Notes: a model not told the origin generated them from the sequence alone. Shown: positions 1 to 6,402, counted from the stretch's first letter. The stretch is DNA of 10,054 bases from Actinomycetes bacterium (GCA_029778515.1 JAKOQD010000298.1:1-10054), one strand, 5' to 3'. Program-made: numbers and translations.

Positions 1-93
1 CGGGTCGGACGCAACGGCACCTTCCGGCAAGGCAGTGACAAACTCAGCCAGATCCTTTGGAACGCCGACTACCGAAAACCACCTGACGGCTAG
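1..93 (+). CDS. C-terminal end of an unidentified protein (partial, 5' end outside window)
   Basis: Frame 1 is open from the first base and ends at TAG (91-93), giving 30 residues that begin RVGRNGTFRQ and end DYRKPPDG. About two thirds of third codon positions are G or C, lower than in the neighbouring genes but compatible with a coding tail. The stop shares the palindromic CTAG with the stop of the opposing polyprenyl synthase, so the two genes would be convergent with a 3-4 bp overlap; that tight fit is the main argument that it is real. I do not recognise the protein family from this tail. It could instead be chance open frame at a window edge. Confidence 0.5.
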   Translation, partial: RVGRNGTFRQGSDKLSQILWNADYRKPPDG

Positions 94-1193
94 GACTTCC
101 GCTGCGTGGCCAGTTCAGCGAGCTTGCGCAACCCTTCGGCGGCCGGGGCTGCGATCGGACCGTCCGCCAGCGCGTCCACAGCAGCGCGGGTCGCGTCCGC
201 GATCTCGCGTTCGGTCGCGGCGAGCGCTCCTGATTCGGTGATCAGCTCGCGAGCCGCGTCCACCTCTGCCGCAGGCAACTCGCGTCCCAGCAGCCCGCTC
301 AACTCTTCAGCCGCTCCGCTTGAAGCGGACGCCATCGCGTTCGCGATCAGCACGGTCAGCTTGCCTTCGCGCAGGTCGTCACCGGCCGGCTTGCCAGTCA
401 GCGCAGCGTCGCCGAACACGCCGAGCACATCGTCGCGGTACTGGAAGGCCCGCCCCAGCGGCGACCCGTAGCTCGCCAGCGCGTCCAGCAGCGCGGCCGA
501 CCCGCCACCGAGAGCCGCACCGACCTGCAGGGGCCGTACTACGGTGTACTTCGCGGTCTTGAACTCGACCACCCGGCGAACCTCTGCAAGCACGGCTTCG
601 GGCGAGCGTCGGGCATCCAGCGGCGAGCGCGTCTGCGCCGAGATGTCCAGGTACTGGCCGCCGGTGACCTCGGCTCGCACTGCAGCCATCAGCGGCTGGG
701 CGGACGCCAGCAGTTCGGGCGGTGCGCCGCAGGACGTGAACAACTCCACCGACCACATCAGCAGCAGGTCACCGAGCAGGATCGCGCCGGCCCGACCGAA
801 GTCCTCCGGGGCGCCCCGGCGTGCGGACGCAGCGTGCCGTGCGGCCAACTGAACGTGCGCCGCCGGCAACCCTCGGCGGGTGGCCGAGCCGTCCATCACA
901 TCGTCGTGCACCAGAGCGCTGACGTGCAGCAGGTCGAGGCTCGCCGCGGCGCGAATCACGTAGTCAGGAACGGTATCGCCGCCAACGGCAGCCAGATAGC
1001 CCCAGCAGCAGAACGCCGGACGCAGCCGCTTGCCTCCGGTAGTGAACGCCCTCGCCAGCTCGACCAGCTCGCCGATCTCAGGCTGGAGCGCGCTCAACGC
1101 GTCCGCCCGCGAGTCGATGAAACCCGCCAGCTCGTCGCCGATCGCGGCGCTCAGTTCGGCGGAGAGCGGGTCCGCAGCGTCCAGATTGACCAC
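90..1193 (-). CDS. trans-polyprenyl (geranylgeranyl-type) diphosphate synthase, IdsA-like
   Basis: This 367-residue cytoplasmic enzyme condenses isopentenyl diphosphate with allylic diphosphates to make linear C15-C20 or longer isoprenoid diphosphates, precursors of quinones, carotenoids and carrier lipids. Family motifs are all present: GGKRLRP (53-59), first Asp-rich motif DDVMD (97-101) with Arg-Arg following at 106-107, FKTAKY (about 211-216), the second Asp region DDVLGVFGD (254-262) and GDDLREGK (271-278). The second motif lacks the classical DDxxD spacing, but DDxLGVFGD is usual in actinobacterial homologues. The start is GTG at 1193; an in-frame TAG nine bases upstream excludes anything longer. 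It is divergent from metF, an arrangement I recall for M. tuberculosis idsA2 (Rv2173) and Rv2172c. Chain length cannot be read with certainty. Confidence 0.93.
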   Translation of the reverse strand: MVNLDAADPLSAELSAAIGDELAGFIDSRADALSALQPEIGELVELARAFTTGGKRLRPAFCCWGYLAAVGGDTVPDYVIRAAASLDLLHVSALVHDDVMDGSATRRGLPAAHVQLAARHAASARRGAPEDFGRAGAILLGDLLLMWSVELFTSCGAPPELLASAQPLMAAVRAEVTGGQYLDISAQTRSPLDARRSPEAVLAEVRRVVEFKTAKYTVVRPLQVGAALGGGSAALLDALASYGSPLGRAFQYRDDVLGVFGDAALTGKPAGDDLREGKLTVLIANAMASASSGAAEELSGLLGRELPAAEVDAARELITESGALAATEREIADATRAAVDALADGPIAAPAAEGLRKLAELATQRKS

Positions 1194-1244
1194 GCTCTGA
1201 GCCTAGACCGCTCGCGGACTGGACGCTGGCCTACCCTTGCCCCC
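1194..1244. promoter_or_regulatory. Divergent spacer with two possible leaderless promoters
   Basis: This 51-bp spacer separates the GTG start of the polyprenyl synthase (minus) from the ATG of metF (plus). On the plus strand TACCCT (1232-1237) ends 7 bases before the ATG. On the minus strand TAGGCT (plus coordinates 1200-1205) ends 6 bases before the GTG. Both fit the TAnnnT -10 pattern and would place transcription starts at or next to the start codons. Neither gene has a recognisable Shine-Dalgarno sequence in the spacer. No good -35 hexamer is visible for either. Leaderless transcription is common in actinobacteria, so this is a reasonable inference, not a demonstration. Confidence 0.45.
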
Positions 1245-2150
1245 ATGCCTTCGTCGCGACCGCAGTCCATCGCCGAAATCCTGGCCGCTGGCGACCACCC
1301 GACGATGTCGTTCGAGTTCTTCCCGCCCAAGGACGACGCCGGTCAGGACCAATTGCTGGACGCGATCAGCGCGCTCGAACCCCTCCGGCCCGATTTTGTC
1401 TCGGTCACCTATGGCGCCAGCGGCTCCACCCGGGCACGGACGATCGACGCCACCCGCCTGATCCAATCCACCACCGGCGCGCTGACGATGGGCCACCTCA
1501 CCTGCGTCAGCCAGAGCGTCGCCGAGTTGCACGGAGCGATCGACGCCTACACGGACGCGGGAGTGCGGCACATCCTCGCGGTGCGTGGTGACCCGACCGG
1601 CGGTCCGACCGCGGCTTGGGAGCGCCATCCCGATGGGCTGAACAACGCGACCGAACTGGTTCGGCTGGTCAAGGCCGCCGGCGACTTCTGTGTCGGGGTC
1701 GCCGCCTTCCCGGACGCACATCCGGAGAACCACGACTTCGAACTCGACGCCCGGGTGCTCGCCGAGAAGGAGCAGGCCGGCGCTGAGTTCGCGATCACCC
1801 AGCTGTTCTTCGACGCCGACGCCTACTTCCGTCTGGTTGACCGCGTCCGTGCCCTCGGTTGCCAGCTGCCGATCATCGCCGGGATCATGCCCGTGACCAA
1901 CGTCCGCCAGATCGAACGCTTCGCGACCCTGTCGGGCGCCGATCTGCCGCAACCACTAGTGGCGAGGCTGCACGCGGTCGCGGATGATCCGGCCGCGGTG
2001 CGGGCGGTCGGCCTCGAGATCGCCACCGAACTATGCGACCGGCTGCTCTCCGGCGGCGCTCCCGGGCTGCAGTTCTTCACCCAGAACCGGTCGTCGGCCA
2101 CCGCCGAGATCCTGGCCCGGCTACGCGAGATCGCGCCGCCAGGCACCTGA
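1245..2150 (+). CDS. metF: 5,10-methylenetetrahydrofolate reductase
   Basis: This 301-residue FAD enzyme reduces 5,10-methylene-THF to 5-methyl-THF, the methyl donor for methionine synthesis. Visible family signatures are EFFPPK (24-29), where Glu24 matches the catalytic Glu; VTYGASGSTR (54-63); HLTC (84-87); LAVRGDP (111-117), with the Asp equivalent to the conserved flavin-contacting Asp120 of E. coli MetF; a QLFFD segment near 190; and GLQFFTQN near the C terminus, close to the usual GVHFYTLN. Length is normal for the bacterial family. The open frame extends further upstream, but that part is antisense to the polyprenyl synthase and does not resemble MetF. The ATG at 1245 gives the expected N terminus directly before SIAEIL. 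No Shine-Dalgarno is evident, fitting leaderless translation. Confidence 0.95.
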   Translation: MPSSRPQSIAEILAAGDHPTMSFEFFPPKDDAGQDQLLDAISALEPLRPDFVSVTYGASGSTRARTIDATRLIQSTTGALTMGHLTCVSQSVAELHGAIDAYTDAGVRHILAVRGDPTGGPTAAWERHPDGLNNATELVRLVKAAGDFCVGVAAFPDAHPENHDFELDARVLAEKEQAGAEFAITQLFFDADAYFRLVDRVRALGCQLPIIAGIMPVTNVRQIERFATLSGADLPQPLVARLHAVADDPAAVRAVGLEIATELCDRLLSGGAPGLQFFTQNRSSATAEILARLREIAPPGT

Positions 2151-4304
2151 CTGGCCGACATCGATGGTCACTAGGCGCTGGGTGGGCCGGGTGAGCGACA
2201 CGTAGAGCACGCGGACGCCGCCAGGGGACTCCGCGACGATCTCGTCCGGGCCCACCACCACGACCGCGTCGTACTCCAGGCCCTTCGCAGTCAGCGGGCT
2301 GATGAAGCTCACCCGAGAGCCCTGCGCAGCGACGGACGGCAGCTCCGCTGCAGCCAGCCCAGCCAACCGGGACGGCGGCGCGATCACGCCGATCGTGCCC
2401 TGCACCTGACCGGCCAGCTCCGCCACCACAGCGTCCAGGCGCGCCGCGAGCTCATCTGGGCCGGCAGCCAACAGCAGCGGCTCGATACCGGTCGAGCGGA
2501 CGGCGTCCGGCAGGTCGGCACCCGGGAAATCGCGGCGCACCACGTCCGCGGCAAGGCGGAACACCTCGGCCGGGCTGCGGTAATTCGTCGACAGCCGGAA
2601 GTTCCGGTGCGGCGCCGAACCGATCAACTCGGTCAGGGCCCGATCGGATTCCGCCAAGTCCGGCCACGAGCTCTGCGCGGGGTCGCCGACGATCGTCCAA
2701 CTCGCCTGCGAACCGCGCCGCCGCAGCATCCGCCATTGCATCGGGCTGATGTCCTGGGCCTCATCCACCAGCACATGGGCGAAGGTGTCGTGCGGATCGG
2801 CGTGCGGATCGACCTCACGATGGTCGCGCAGCCGGTCGGCGGTGGTCACCACCTCGTTGATCTCGGTGCCGTCCGGCAGGAACACCAGGGGCTCTTCGGT
2901 CTCGTCGTGGGCGACCGGGCCGAGCATCGCCACCAGTTCGTCCAGTAGCGCGACGTCGGCGACCGACCAATCCTCGAACGAAAAGGACGCAGCCAGCTCG
3001 GCCTGCTCGACAGCGTCCAGGATGCCCTCGCTCACCCGGCCGACGATCCGCTCGGACGCGAGCCGGCGCAGCACGTCCGTCGCGGTCAGATCCGGCCACC
3101 ACGCCTGCAGGAACATCCGATAGGCGGCGGAATCGCTGACCAGTTCGGTCATCGTGTCCTGGTCCATCTCCAGTTCTGCGGGCAGCTGCGCGTACAGCGC
3201 GTCCATCACTGCGGCTTCGGCCTGGGCGCGGCCGGCGTTCGCCTTGGTTCGGGTGAGCACGTCCCGCCGGATGCGCGACAGCGAGGTCTCCGACAGGCTG
3301 AGCACCTCGCCCTTGACGGTCACCCGCAGTGGCGCCTGCTCGTGCATCGGATCGAGCCACGGCAGGTTCACCAGGCGCTTCAGCAGCGACACCATCCGCA
3401 GGCTGCCCTTGACGGTGGCCGCGGGGGCGGAGTCGATTCGGGCGGCCGTGAAGCCGAGGGTGTCCACCGCGACGCCGCCGATCGGCCGCAGGGTCACCGA
3501 GTCTTCGCCCAGGGACGGCAGCACCCGCTCGATGTAGTTCATGAACAGGCTGCTCGGCCCGATCACCAGGATGCCGCCGCGTTCGAAGCGGCGCCGGTTC
3601 GAGTAGAGCAGGTAGGCGGCCCGGTGCAACGCGACCACCGTCTTGCCGGTGCCCGGACCACCGGAGATCACGGTCACGCCCGGGTAATCGGCGCGGATCG
3701 CCTCGTCCTGCTCGGCCTGGATCGTGGCCACGATGTCGCGCATCTTGTGGCCGCGCGCCCGCTTCAACGCCGCCATCAGGGCGCCCTCGCCGACGATCAC
3801 CAGGTCGTCGTGGGAGTGGGAGCTGTCCAGCAGGTCGTCCTCGATGCCCACCACGATGTCGTTGCGACAACGGAGGACGCGTCGGCGCACCACGTCCATC
3901 GGGTCGGTCGCAGTAGCGCGGTAGAACGGTTCGGCGGCGCGGGCACGCCAGTCGATCACCAGCGGCTCGTACTCGTCGTCGCGGACGCCGATGCGTCCGA
4001 TGTAGCGGATCTCGCCATCGTTGTGGTCGAGCCGGCCGAAGACCAGACCCTCATGCTCCGCGTCCAGGACGGCGAGCCGTCGGGCGGCCTGGAAGGCGAA
4101 CGCGTCCCGCTCGAAGAGCGCGGTGCCGTCCTCCTCCCGCACCCAGGTCTCACGGTCGGAGCGATAGATCTTGCGGCCCTGGGACGCGACCTTGCGGGCC
4201 GACTTGGCGGCCTTCGCCAAGTGCCGGTAGACGAGATCGACGTGTGCCTGTTCGACCGCCAGTTCCCTTTCGAGAGTGGTGGGGGGTGTCCCAACAGAAT
4301 CCAC
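2121..4304 (-). CDS. helR: HelR, RNA polymerase recycling motor ATPase (HelD family, UvrD-like)
   Basis: A 727-residue superfamily 1 helicase-like ATPase of the HelD/HelR class, which binds RNA polymerase, displaces nucleic acid and in actinobacteria can protect polymerase from rifamycins. The N terminus (about 10-110) is charged and predicted coiled coil, the part that enters the polymerase secondary channel in known HelD structures. Walker A is GGPGTGKT (215-222). Walker B is LVDEAQD (512-518). Motif III is VGDPAQSSW (539-547), followed by STNYRSPAEVF (from 572). C-terminal motifs are SPLTAKGLEYD (669-679) and VLYVSLTRPTQRL (699-711). Start GTG at 4304 is supported by GAGGAAACCAA just upstream on the minus strand. 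The 3' end overlaps metF tail-to-tail by 30 bp. I see no rifamycin-associated element upstream, but I could only compare by eye. Confidence 0.93.
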   Translation of the reverse strand: MDSVGTPPTTLERELAVEQAHVDLVYRHLAKAAKSARKVASQGRKIYRSDRETWVREEDGTALFERDAFAFQAARRLAVLDAEHEGLVFGRLDHNDGEIRYIGRIGVRDDEYEPLVIDWRARAAEPFYRATATDPMDVVRRRVLRCRNDIVVGIEDDLLDSSHSHDDLVIVGEGALMAALKRARGHKMRDIVATIQAEQDEAIRADYPGVTVISGGPGTGKTVVALHRAAYLLYSNRRRFERGGILVIGPSSLFMNYIERVLPSLGEDSVTLRPIGGVAVDTLGFTAARIDSAPAATVKGSLRMVSLLKRLVNLPWLDPMHEQAPLRVTVKGEVLSLSETSLSRIRRDVLTRTKANAGRAQAEAAVMDALYAQLPAELEMDQDTMTELVSDSAAYRMFLQAWWPDLTATDVLRRLASERIVGRVSEGILDAVEQAELAASFSFEDWSVADVALLDELVAMLGPVAHDETEEPLVFLPDGTEINEVVTTADRLRDHREVDPHADPHDTFAHVLVDEAQDISPMQWRMLRRRGSQASWTIVGDPAQSSWPDLAESDRALTELIGSAPHRNFRLSTNYRSPAEVFRLAADVVRRDFPGADLPDAVRSTGIEPLLLAAGPDELAARLDAVVAELAGQVQGTIGVIAPPSRLAGLAAAELPSVAAQGSRVSFISPLTAKGLEYDAVVVVGPDEIVAESPGGVRVLYVSLTRPTQRLVTIDVGQSGAWRRDLA

Positions 4305-4384
4305 TTGGTTTCCTCACGGCTTAGGTGCGCGACGGACAAGTCTACGCCGCCAGCCCAACCGCAGCCGGGAGTTGGAACAGGTTC

Positions 4385-4404
4385 GCACACCTGCCGGGGT
4401 GCGC
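4385..4404 (-). terminator. Short GC-rich hairpin after the padR operon (weak terminator candidate)
   Basis: Reading the minus strand, 7-base arms at 4398-4404 and 4385-4391 pair (one G-U wobble) around a 6-base loop, beginning six bases after the TGA of the last operon gene (4410-4412). There is no U tract, so termination is uncertain. The rest of the 105-bp gap up to helR contains TAGACT, a possible -10, but no convincing -35, and the helR ribosome binding site. Confidence 0.35.
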
Positions 4405-4409
4405 ATCCC

Positions 4410-4739
4410 TCAGGACGCCACCCCGAAGATCAGCGCGAAGAACGCCCAGAGCAGGATCATGAAGACGATCGCCGCACCGCCGATCAGCAGCACGGTTCGC
4501 GGGGTGAGTCGCGCCCGATGCGCTCTCGCGAAGTCCTTGCGGTACTCGGACGGTTCGCCGAGTTGCGTGAGCGCGGCCTGGACCGCATCGTCGTGCGCCA
4601 ACCCGGACGCGCGGTGTTCCTCGTAGGCGCTGAGGGCATGCTCATACAGCTCGGACGTGGCGCCGGCCCGCTCAGCCGGGGCGGCGATGCCCGCCGTGGC
4701 TCGACTGGCGAAGGCATGTAGTTCGGGCACCTCGGGCAT
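4410..4739 (-). CDS. Small HAAS-like single-span membrane protein of a PadR operon
   Basis: A 109-residue protein. Residues 1-75 look helical and end in an ALTQLGEPSEYRKDFA stretch typical of HAAS/DUF1700-like domains, which accompany PadR-family regulators. One hydrophobic helix at about 82-105 (TVLLIGGAAIVFMILLWAFF and on) is the membrane anchor, leaving almost no C-terminal tail. The ATG at 4739 is preceded by AAGGAG with a 6-base spacing, and that site lies inside the end of the upstream gene, two bases away, so translation is probably coupled. The frame continues upstream of this ATG but without a better start. Biochemical function is unknown; a partner or sensor for the neighbouring membrane protein and repressor is inferred from context. 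The HAAS match is by eye. Confidence 0.8.
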   Translation of the reverse strand: MPEVPELHAFASRATAGIAAPAERAGATSELYEHALSAYEEHRASGLAHDDAVQAALTQLGEPSEYRKDFARAHRARLTPRTVLLIGGAAIVFMILLWAFFALIFGVAS

Positions 4740-4741
4740 GG

Positions 4742-5137
4742 TCACTCCTTGGGTTGCGCATTCCGTCGCTGGACGGCGCGGATGCCCAGCCCGGCGGCGA
4801 TGCCGAGGTGGGCGGGGATCAGGTAGTACGCGCTGAAGGTGGCCAGGTCGCCGATCGAAAGCGGGTAGGCCTTCACTGCCGAGCTGAACACCTGACACAC
4901 GATGAACACCACCAGGCAGGCCAGGACGGTGACCCAGTCATAGCCGCGGCGGTAGCCGAGCGCGGTGCCCGCAAGGAACAGCAGCACGGGATAGACGAAG
5001 AGCGAAATGGTGAGGAAGAGACTCTTCTGCTGCGCGGAGTCCATGCCCGGGAACTCGAGCACCCCGATCAGTTCCCAGCTCAGCCAGCACAACGCGACGA
5101 ACAGGACGTACGGCCAGCTGGATAGCACGCGGTTCAT
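4742..5137 (-). CDS. Four-helix integral membrane protein, function unknown
   Basis: A 131-residue hydrophobic protein with four likely membrane spans at about 9-27, 42-63, 68-88 and 100-121, and a charged C terminus ending RRNAQPKE. A short loop after the second helix carries YRRGYDW, positive residues suggesting a cytoplasmic side. I cannot assign a family; nothing resembles an ATP-binding or channel signature. The ATG at 5137 has GGAGG eight bases upstream, located in the last codons of the padR gene, whose stop is two bases away. It is sandwiched between a PadR regulator and a HAAS-like protein, which is typical of small envelope-sensing or membrane-remodelling operons, but that role is inference. 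Confidence 0.85.
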   Translation of the reverse strand: MNRVLSSWPYVLFVALCWLSWELIGVLEFPGMDSAQQKSLFLTISLFVYPVLLFLAGTALGYRRGYDWVTVLACLVVFIVCQVFSSAVKAYPLSIGDLATFSAYYLIPAHLGIAAGLGIRAVQRRNAQPKE

Positions 5138-5139
5138 GT

Positions 5140-5499
5140 TCAGTTCCTCCGATTGGTTGCGTCATGGGGGATCTCCTCGCTGAGGACCGCCTCGATCGCG
5201 CCGGCGAACGTCCGCCATTCGGCGGTCCGCCGGGAGAGTGAGCGGACGCCGGCAGCGGTGATGGCGTAGTACTTGCGTTTGCGTCCGGTGTCGGCGACCC
5301 GCCAGTAGGCGCGCAGTTGGCCGTCCCGCTCGAGGGCGTGCAGCACTGGATACAGGGTCCCCTCGGAGAACTTGAACTCGCCCGCGGACGCGTCGTTGAG
5401 GGAGCGGATCAGCTGGTAGCCGTACATCTCGCCCTGGCTGATCAGGTGCAGCACCAGCAGGGGGATGGTCCCCTTCAATAGCTGCTTGTCGATAGCCAC
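5140..5499 (-). CDS. PadR-family transcriptional regulator
   Basis: A 119-residue winged helix-turn-helix protein of the short PadR subfamily (PadR-s2 type). The N terminus LLKGTIPLLVLHLI is the usual first helix; YGYQLIRSLN is helix 2; EGTLYPVLHALERDGQL (about 46-62) is the recognition helix and start of the wing; and GRKRKYYAITAAG (72-84) is the wing strand. The C-terminal helix forms the dimer interface in this family. GTG at 5499 is the chosen start: AAAGGAG lies five bases upstream and the protein then starts exactly at the domain. The open frame runs far upstream through the intergenic region without homology. It leads a three-gene operon and probably represses its own promoter through the 15-bp repeats at 5519-5560. 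Confidence 0.92.
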   Translation of the reverse strand: MAIDKQLLKGTIPLLVLHLISQGEMYGYQLIRSLNDASAGEFKFSEGTLYPVLHALERDGQLRAYWRVADTGRKRKYYAITAAGVRSLSRRTAEWRTFAGAIEAVLSEEIPHDATNRRN

Positions 5500-5518
5500 C
5501 GCGACTCCTTTGCCTCGA

Positions 5519-5560
5519 ATACCAAGGTATCGTAATCCAAGGCATCGTGTCACTAGGTAT
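5519..5560. repeat. Three 15-bp-period direct repeats, probable PadR operator
   Basis: Three imperfect copies start at 5519, 5534 and 5549: ATACCAAGGTAT, AATCCAAGGCAT and GTCACTAGGTAT. The first two are each followed by CGT, making exact 15-bp units. The first copy is also an inverted repeat, ATACC-AA-GGTAT. The array sits directly upstream of padR and overlaps its predicted promoter hexamers, as expected for an autorepressor site. PadR proteins usually bind short AT-containing palindromes. Binding by this particular protein is inferred. Confidence 0.6.
5524..5553 (-). promoter_or_regulatory. Predicted promoter of the padR operon
   Basis: On the minus strand GTGACA (plus coordinates 5548-5553; five of six bases match TTGACA) is followed after 18 bases by TACCTT (5524-5529; TAnnnT type). 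This would start transcription near 5517, leaving about 18 bases of leader that contain the AAAGGAG site at 5505-5511. The -10 falls in the first 15-bp repeat and the -35 in the third, so repressor binding would cover the promoter. Confidence 0.5.
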
Positions 5561-5674
5561 AAAGAAGGCGTCGCAACGGCGCGAATCGCGTCTGCTGGGT
5601 GCAGTTTTCGGTTCGACCCGCGTGTCGGCGACAATCGGACGCGTTCTGCGTCGCAGCCGAGCTGTCGCCGCGAT

Positions 5675-5704
5675 TTGGGGCGACTAGCGCTCCTGCCGTA
5701 CGAT
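5675..5704 (+). promoter_or_regulatory. Predicted promoter of the infA-rplQ operon
   Basis: TTGGGG (5675-5680), 18-base spacer, TACGAT (5699-5704). The start site would be near 5711, giving a leader of roughly 56 bases before infA. The leader contains two small inverted repeats: GCAC-GACCT-GTGC (5713-5725) and the perfect 12-bp palindrome GCACGCGCGTGC (5728-5739). The -10 is a good match; the -35 matches mainly in TTG. The 267-bp divergent region between padR and infA holds no other gene that I can support. Confidence 0.5.
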
Positions 5705-5766
5705 TGACCCTTGCACGACCTGTGCTTGCACGCGCGTGCGCCCACACACAGCAACGATTGGGAGTA

Positions 5767-5988
5767 ATGGCGAAGAAAGAAGGCGCCCTCGAACTGGAGG
5801 GAACCGTCGTCGAAGCCCTGCCGAATGCCATGTTCCGCGTGGAACTGGCCAACGGACACCGGGTTCTGGCGACCATCAGCGGCAAGATGCGGCAGCACTA
5901 CATCCGCATCATCCCGGCCGACCGAGTGGTCGTCGAGCTCTCTCCCTATGACCTGAGCCGTGGTCGCATCGTGTTCCGGCACCGGTAG
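5767..5988 (+). CDS. infA: Translation initiation factor IF-1
   Basis: A 73-residue OB-fold protein that binds the 30S A site during initiation and helps IF2 and IF3 select the initiator tRNA. The whole sequence, from [20 protein letters not shown] to [12 protein letters not shown], follows the canonical IF-1 pattern at the canonical length, including the [12 protein letters not shown] segment of the RNA-binding face. The ATG at 5767 is preceded by GGGAG at very short spacing (about two to three bases). The open frame extends upstream to 5599 but that part has no homology. It is the first gene of the operon, 96 bp before rpmJ. Upstream lies the divergent padR operon and not the map gene often found here in actinobacteria. 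Confidence 0.97.
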   Translation: MAKKEGALELEGTVVEALPNAMFRVELANGHRVLATISGKMRQHYIRIIPADRVVVELSPYDLSRGRIVFRHR

Positions 5989-6024
5989 GCAAGTCCGCAA
6001 GAATCCACCACCAGTCGATCCAGT

Positions 6025-6051
6025 GGTCCCCGAGTCCAAGCGAGGGGCACC
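6025..6051 (+). other. Small imperfect hairpin between infA and rpmJ
   Basis: GGTCCCC (6025-6031) can pair with GGGGCACC (6044-6051) if the C at 6048 is bulged, around a 12-base loop. It lies in the 96-bp infA-rpmJ gap. Stability is modest and there is no U tract, so I do not call it a terminator; it may be incidental. Confidence 0.25.
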
Positions 6052-6084
6052 CCTGCGTCCGGCGATGAGTCAGAAAGTTGCTCG

Positions 6085-6198
6085 ATGAAGGTTCAGCCGA
6101 GCGTCAAGAAGATCTGTGACAAGTGCAAGGTGATCCGCCGGCACGGTCGCGTGATGGTGATCTGCGAAAACCCGCGCCACAAGCAGCGCCAGGGCTGA
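6085..6198 (+). CDS. rpmJ: 50S ribosomal protein L36 (zinc-binding form)
   Basis: A 37-residue protein, [20 protein letters not shown] and on to a C terminus HKQRQG, the small zinc-ribbon protein of the large subunit that helps hold 23S rRNA domains together. Cys11, Cys14, Cys27 and His32 form the complete metal site, so this is the C+ form and not a zinc-free paralogue. The length is standard. The upstream AGAAAG is only a weak ribosome binding site, about nine bases from the ATG. The gene lies between infA and rpsM, as in many bacteria, but is followed by an unusually long 204-bp gap. Confidence 0.96.
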   Translation: MKVQPSVKKICDKCKVIRRHGRVMVICENPRHKQRQG

Positions 6199-6402
6199 GT
6201 ACTACTCGGCCCGTCCAGCGCGGGACGCGGAACACCCACAACTGAATACTCCGCAAACGTGATCGCACCATCGCCGACGAGCTCGTCGATGCCACCCCCG
6301 GACGAAGGCCGGGGCCCATGCCAGGCGGCAAGGGGACGCATCACGCCAGACACCTTCGCGAGTCGGGGAAACCGGCTCGGATTATTGAAAGGTAACCGCC
6401 TG
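6199..6402 (+). promoter_or_regulatory. Long non-coding leader upstream of rpsM
   Basis: No gene is supported in this 204-bp stretch. It contains a 14-bp perfect palindrome CGACGAGCTCGTCG (6275-6288), a hairpin with CCCCGG (6296-6301) pairing with CCGGGG (6309-6314) around a 7-base loop, a weak stem at 6212-6216/6223-6227, and the rpsM Shine-Dalgarno GAAAGG (6387-6392). I see no good promoter. In E. coli and Bacillus, S4 represses its operon by binding structured mRNA before rpsM or rpsD, so an autoregulatory leader is possible, but the known structures are not evident by eye. Confidence 0.35.

Noticed and set aside
1186..1191. TTGACC as a -35 for metF
   Set aside because: It lies about 40 bases before the only plausible -10, far beyond workable spacing.
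834..1244. N-terminal extension of metF by 137 codons
   Set aside because: This part is antisense to the polyprenyl synthase, and the MetF family begins close to the ATG at 1245.
3342..4721. 459-codon plus-strand open frame opposite helR
   Set aside because: Composition is Arg/His/Gly/Asp-rich without domain signals, and helR on the other strand is unambiguous.
5500..6039. N-terminal extension of the PadR gene by 180 codons
   Set aside because: It runs antisense through infA and its promoter; the GTG at 5499 has an excellent ribosome binding site and gives the normal family length.
6229..6254. SigR-like GGAAC motif in the rpmJ-rpsM gap
   Set aside because: No GTT occurs at the required spacing of about 18 bases downstream.
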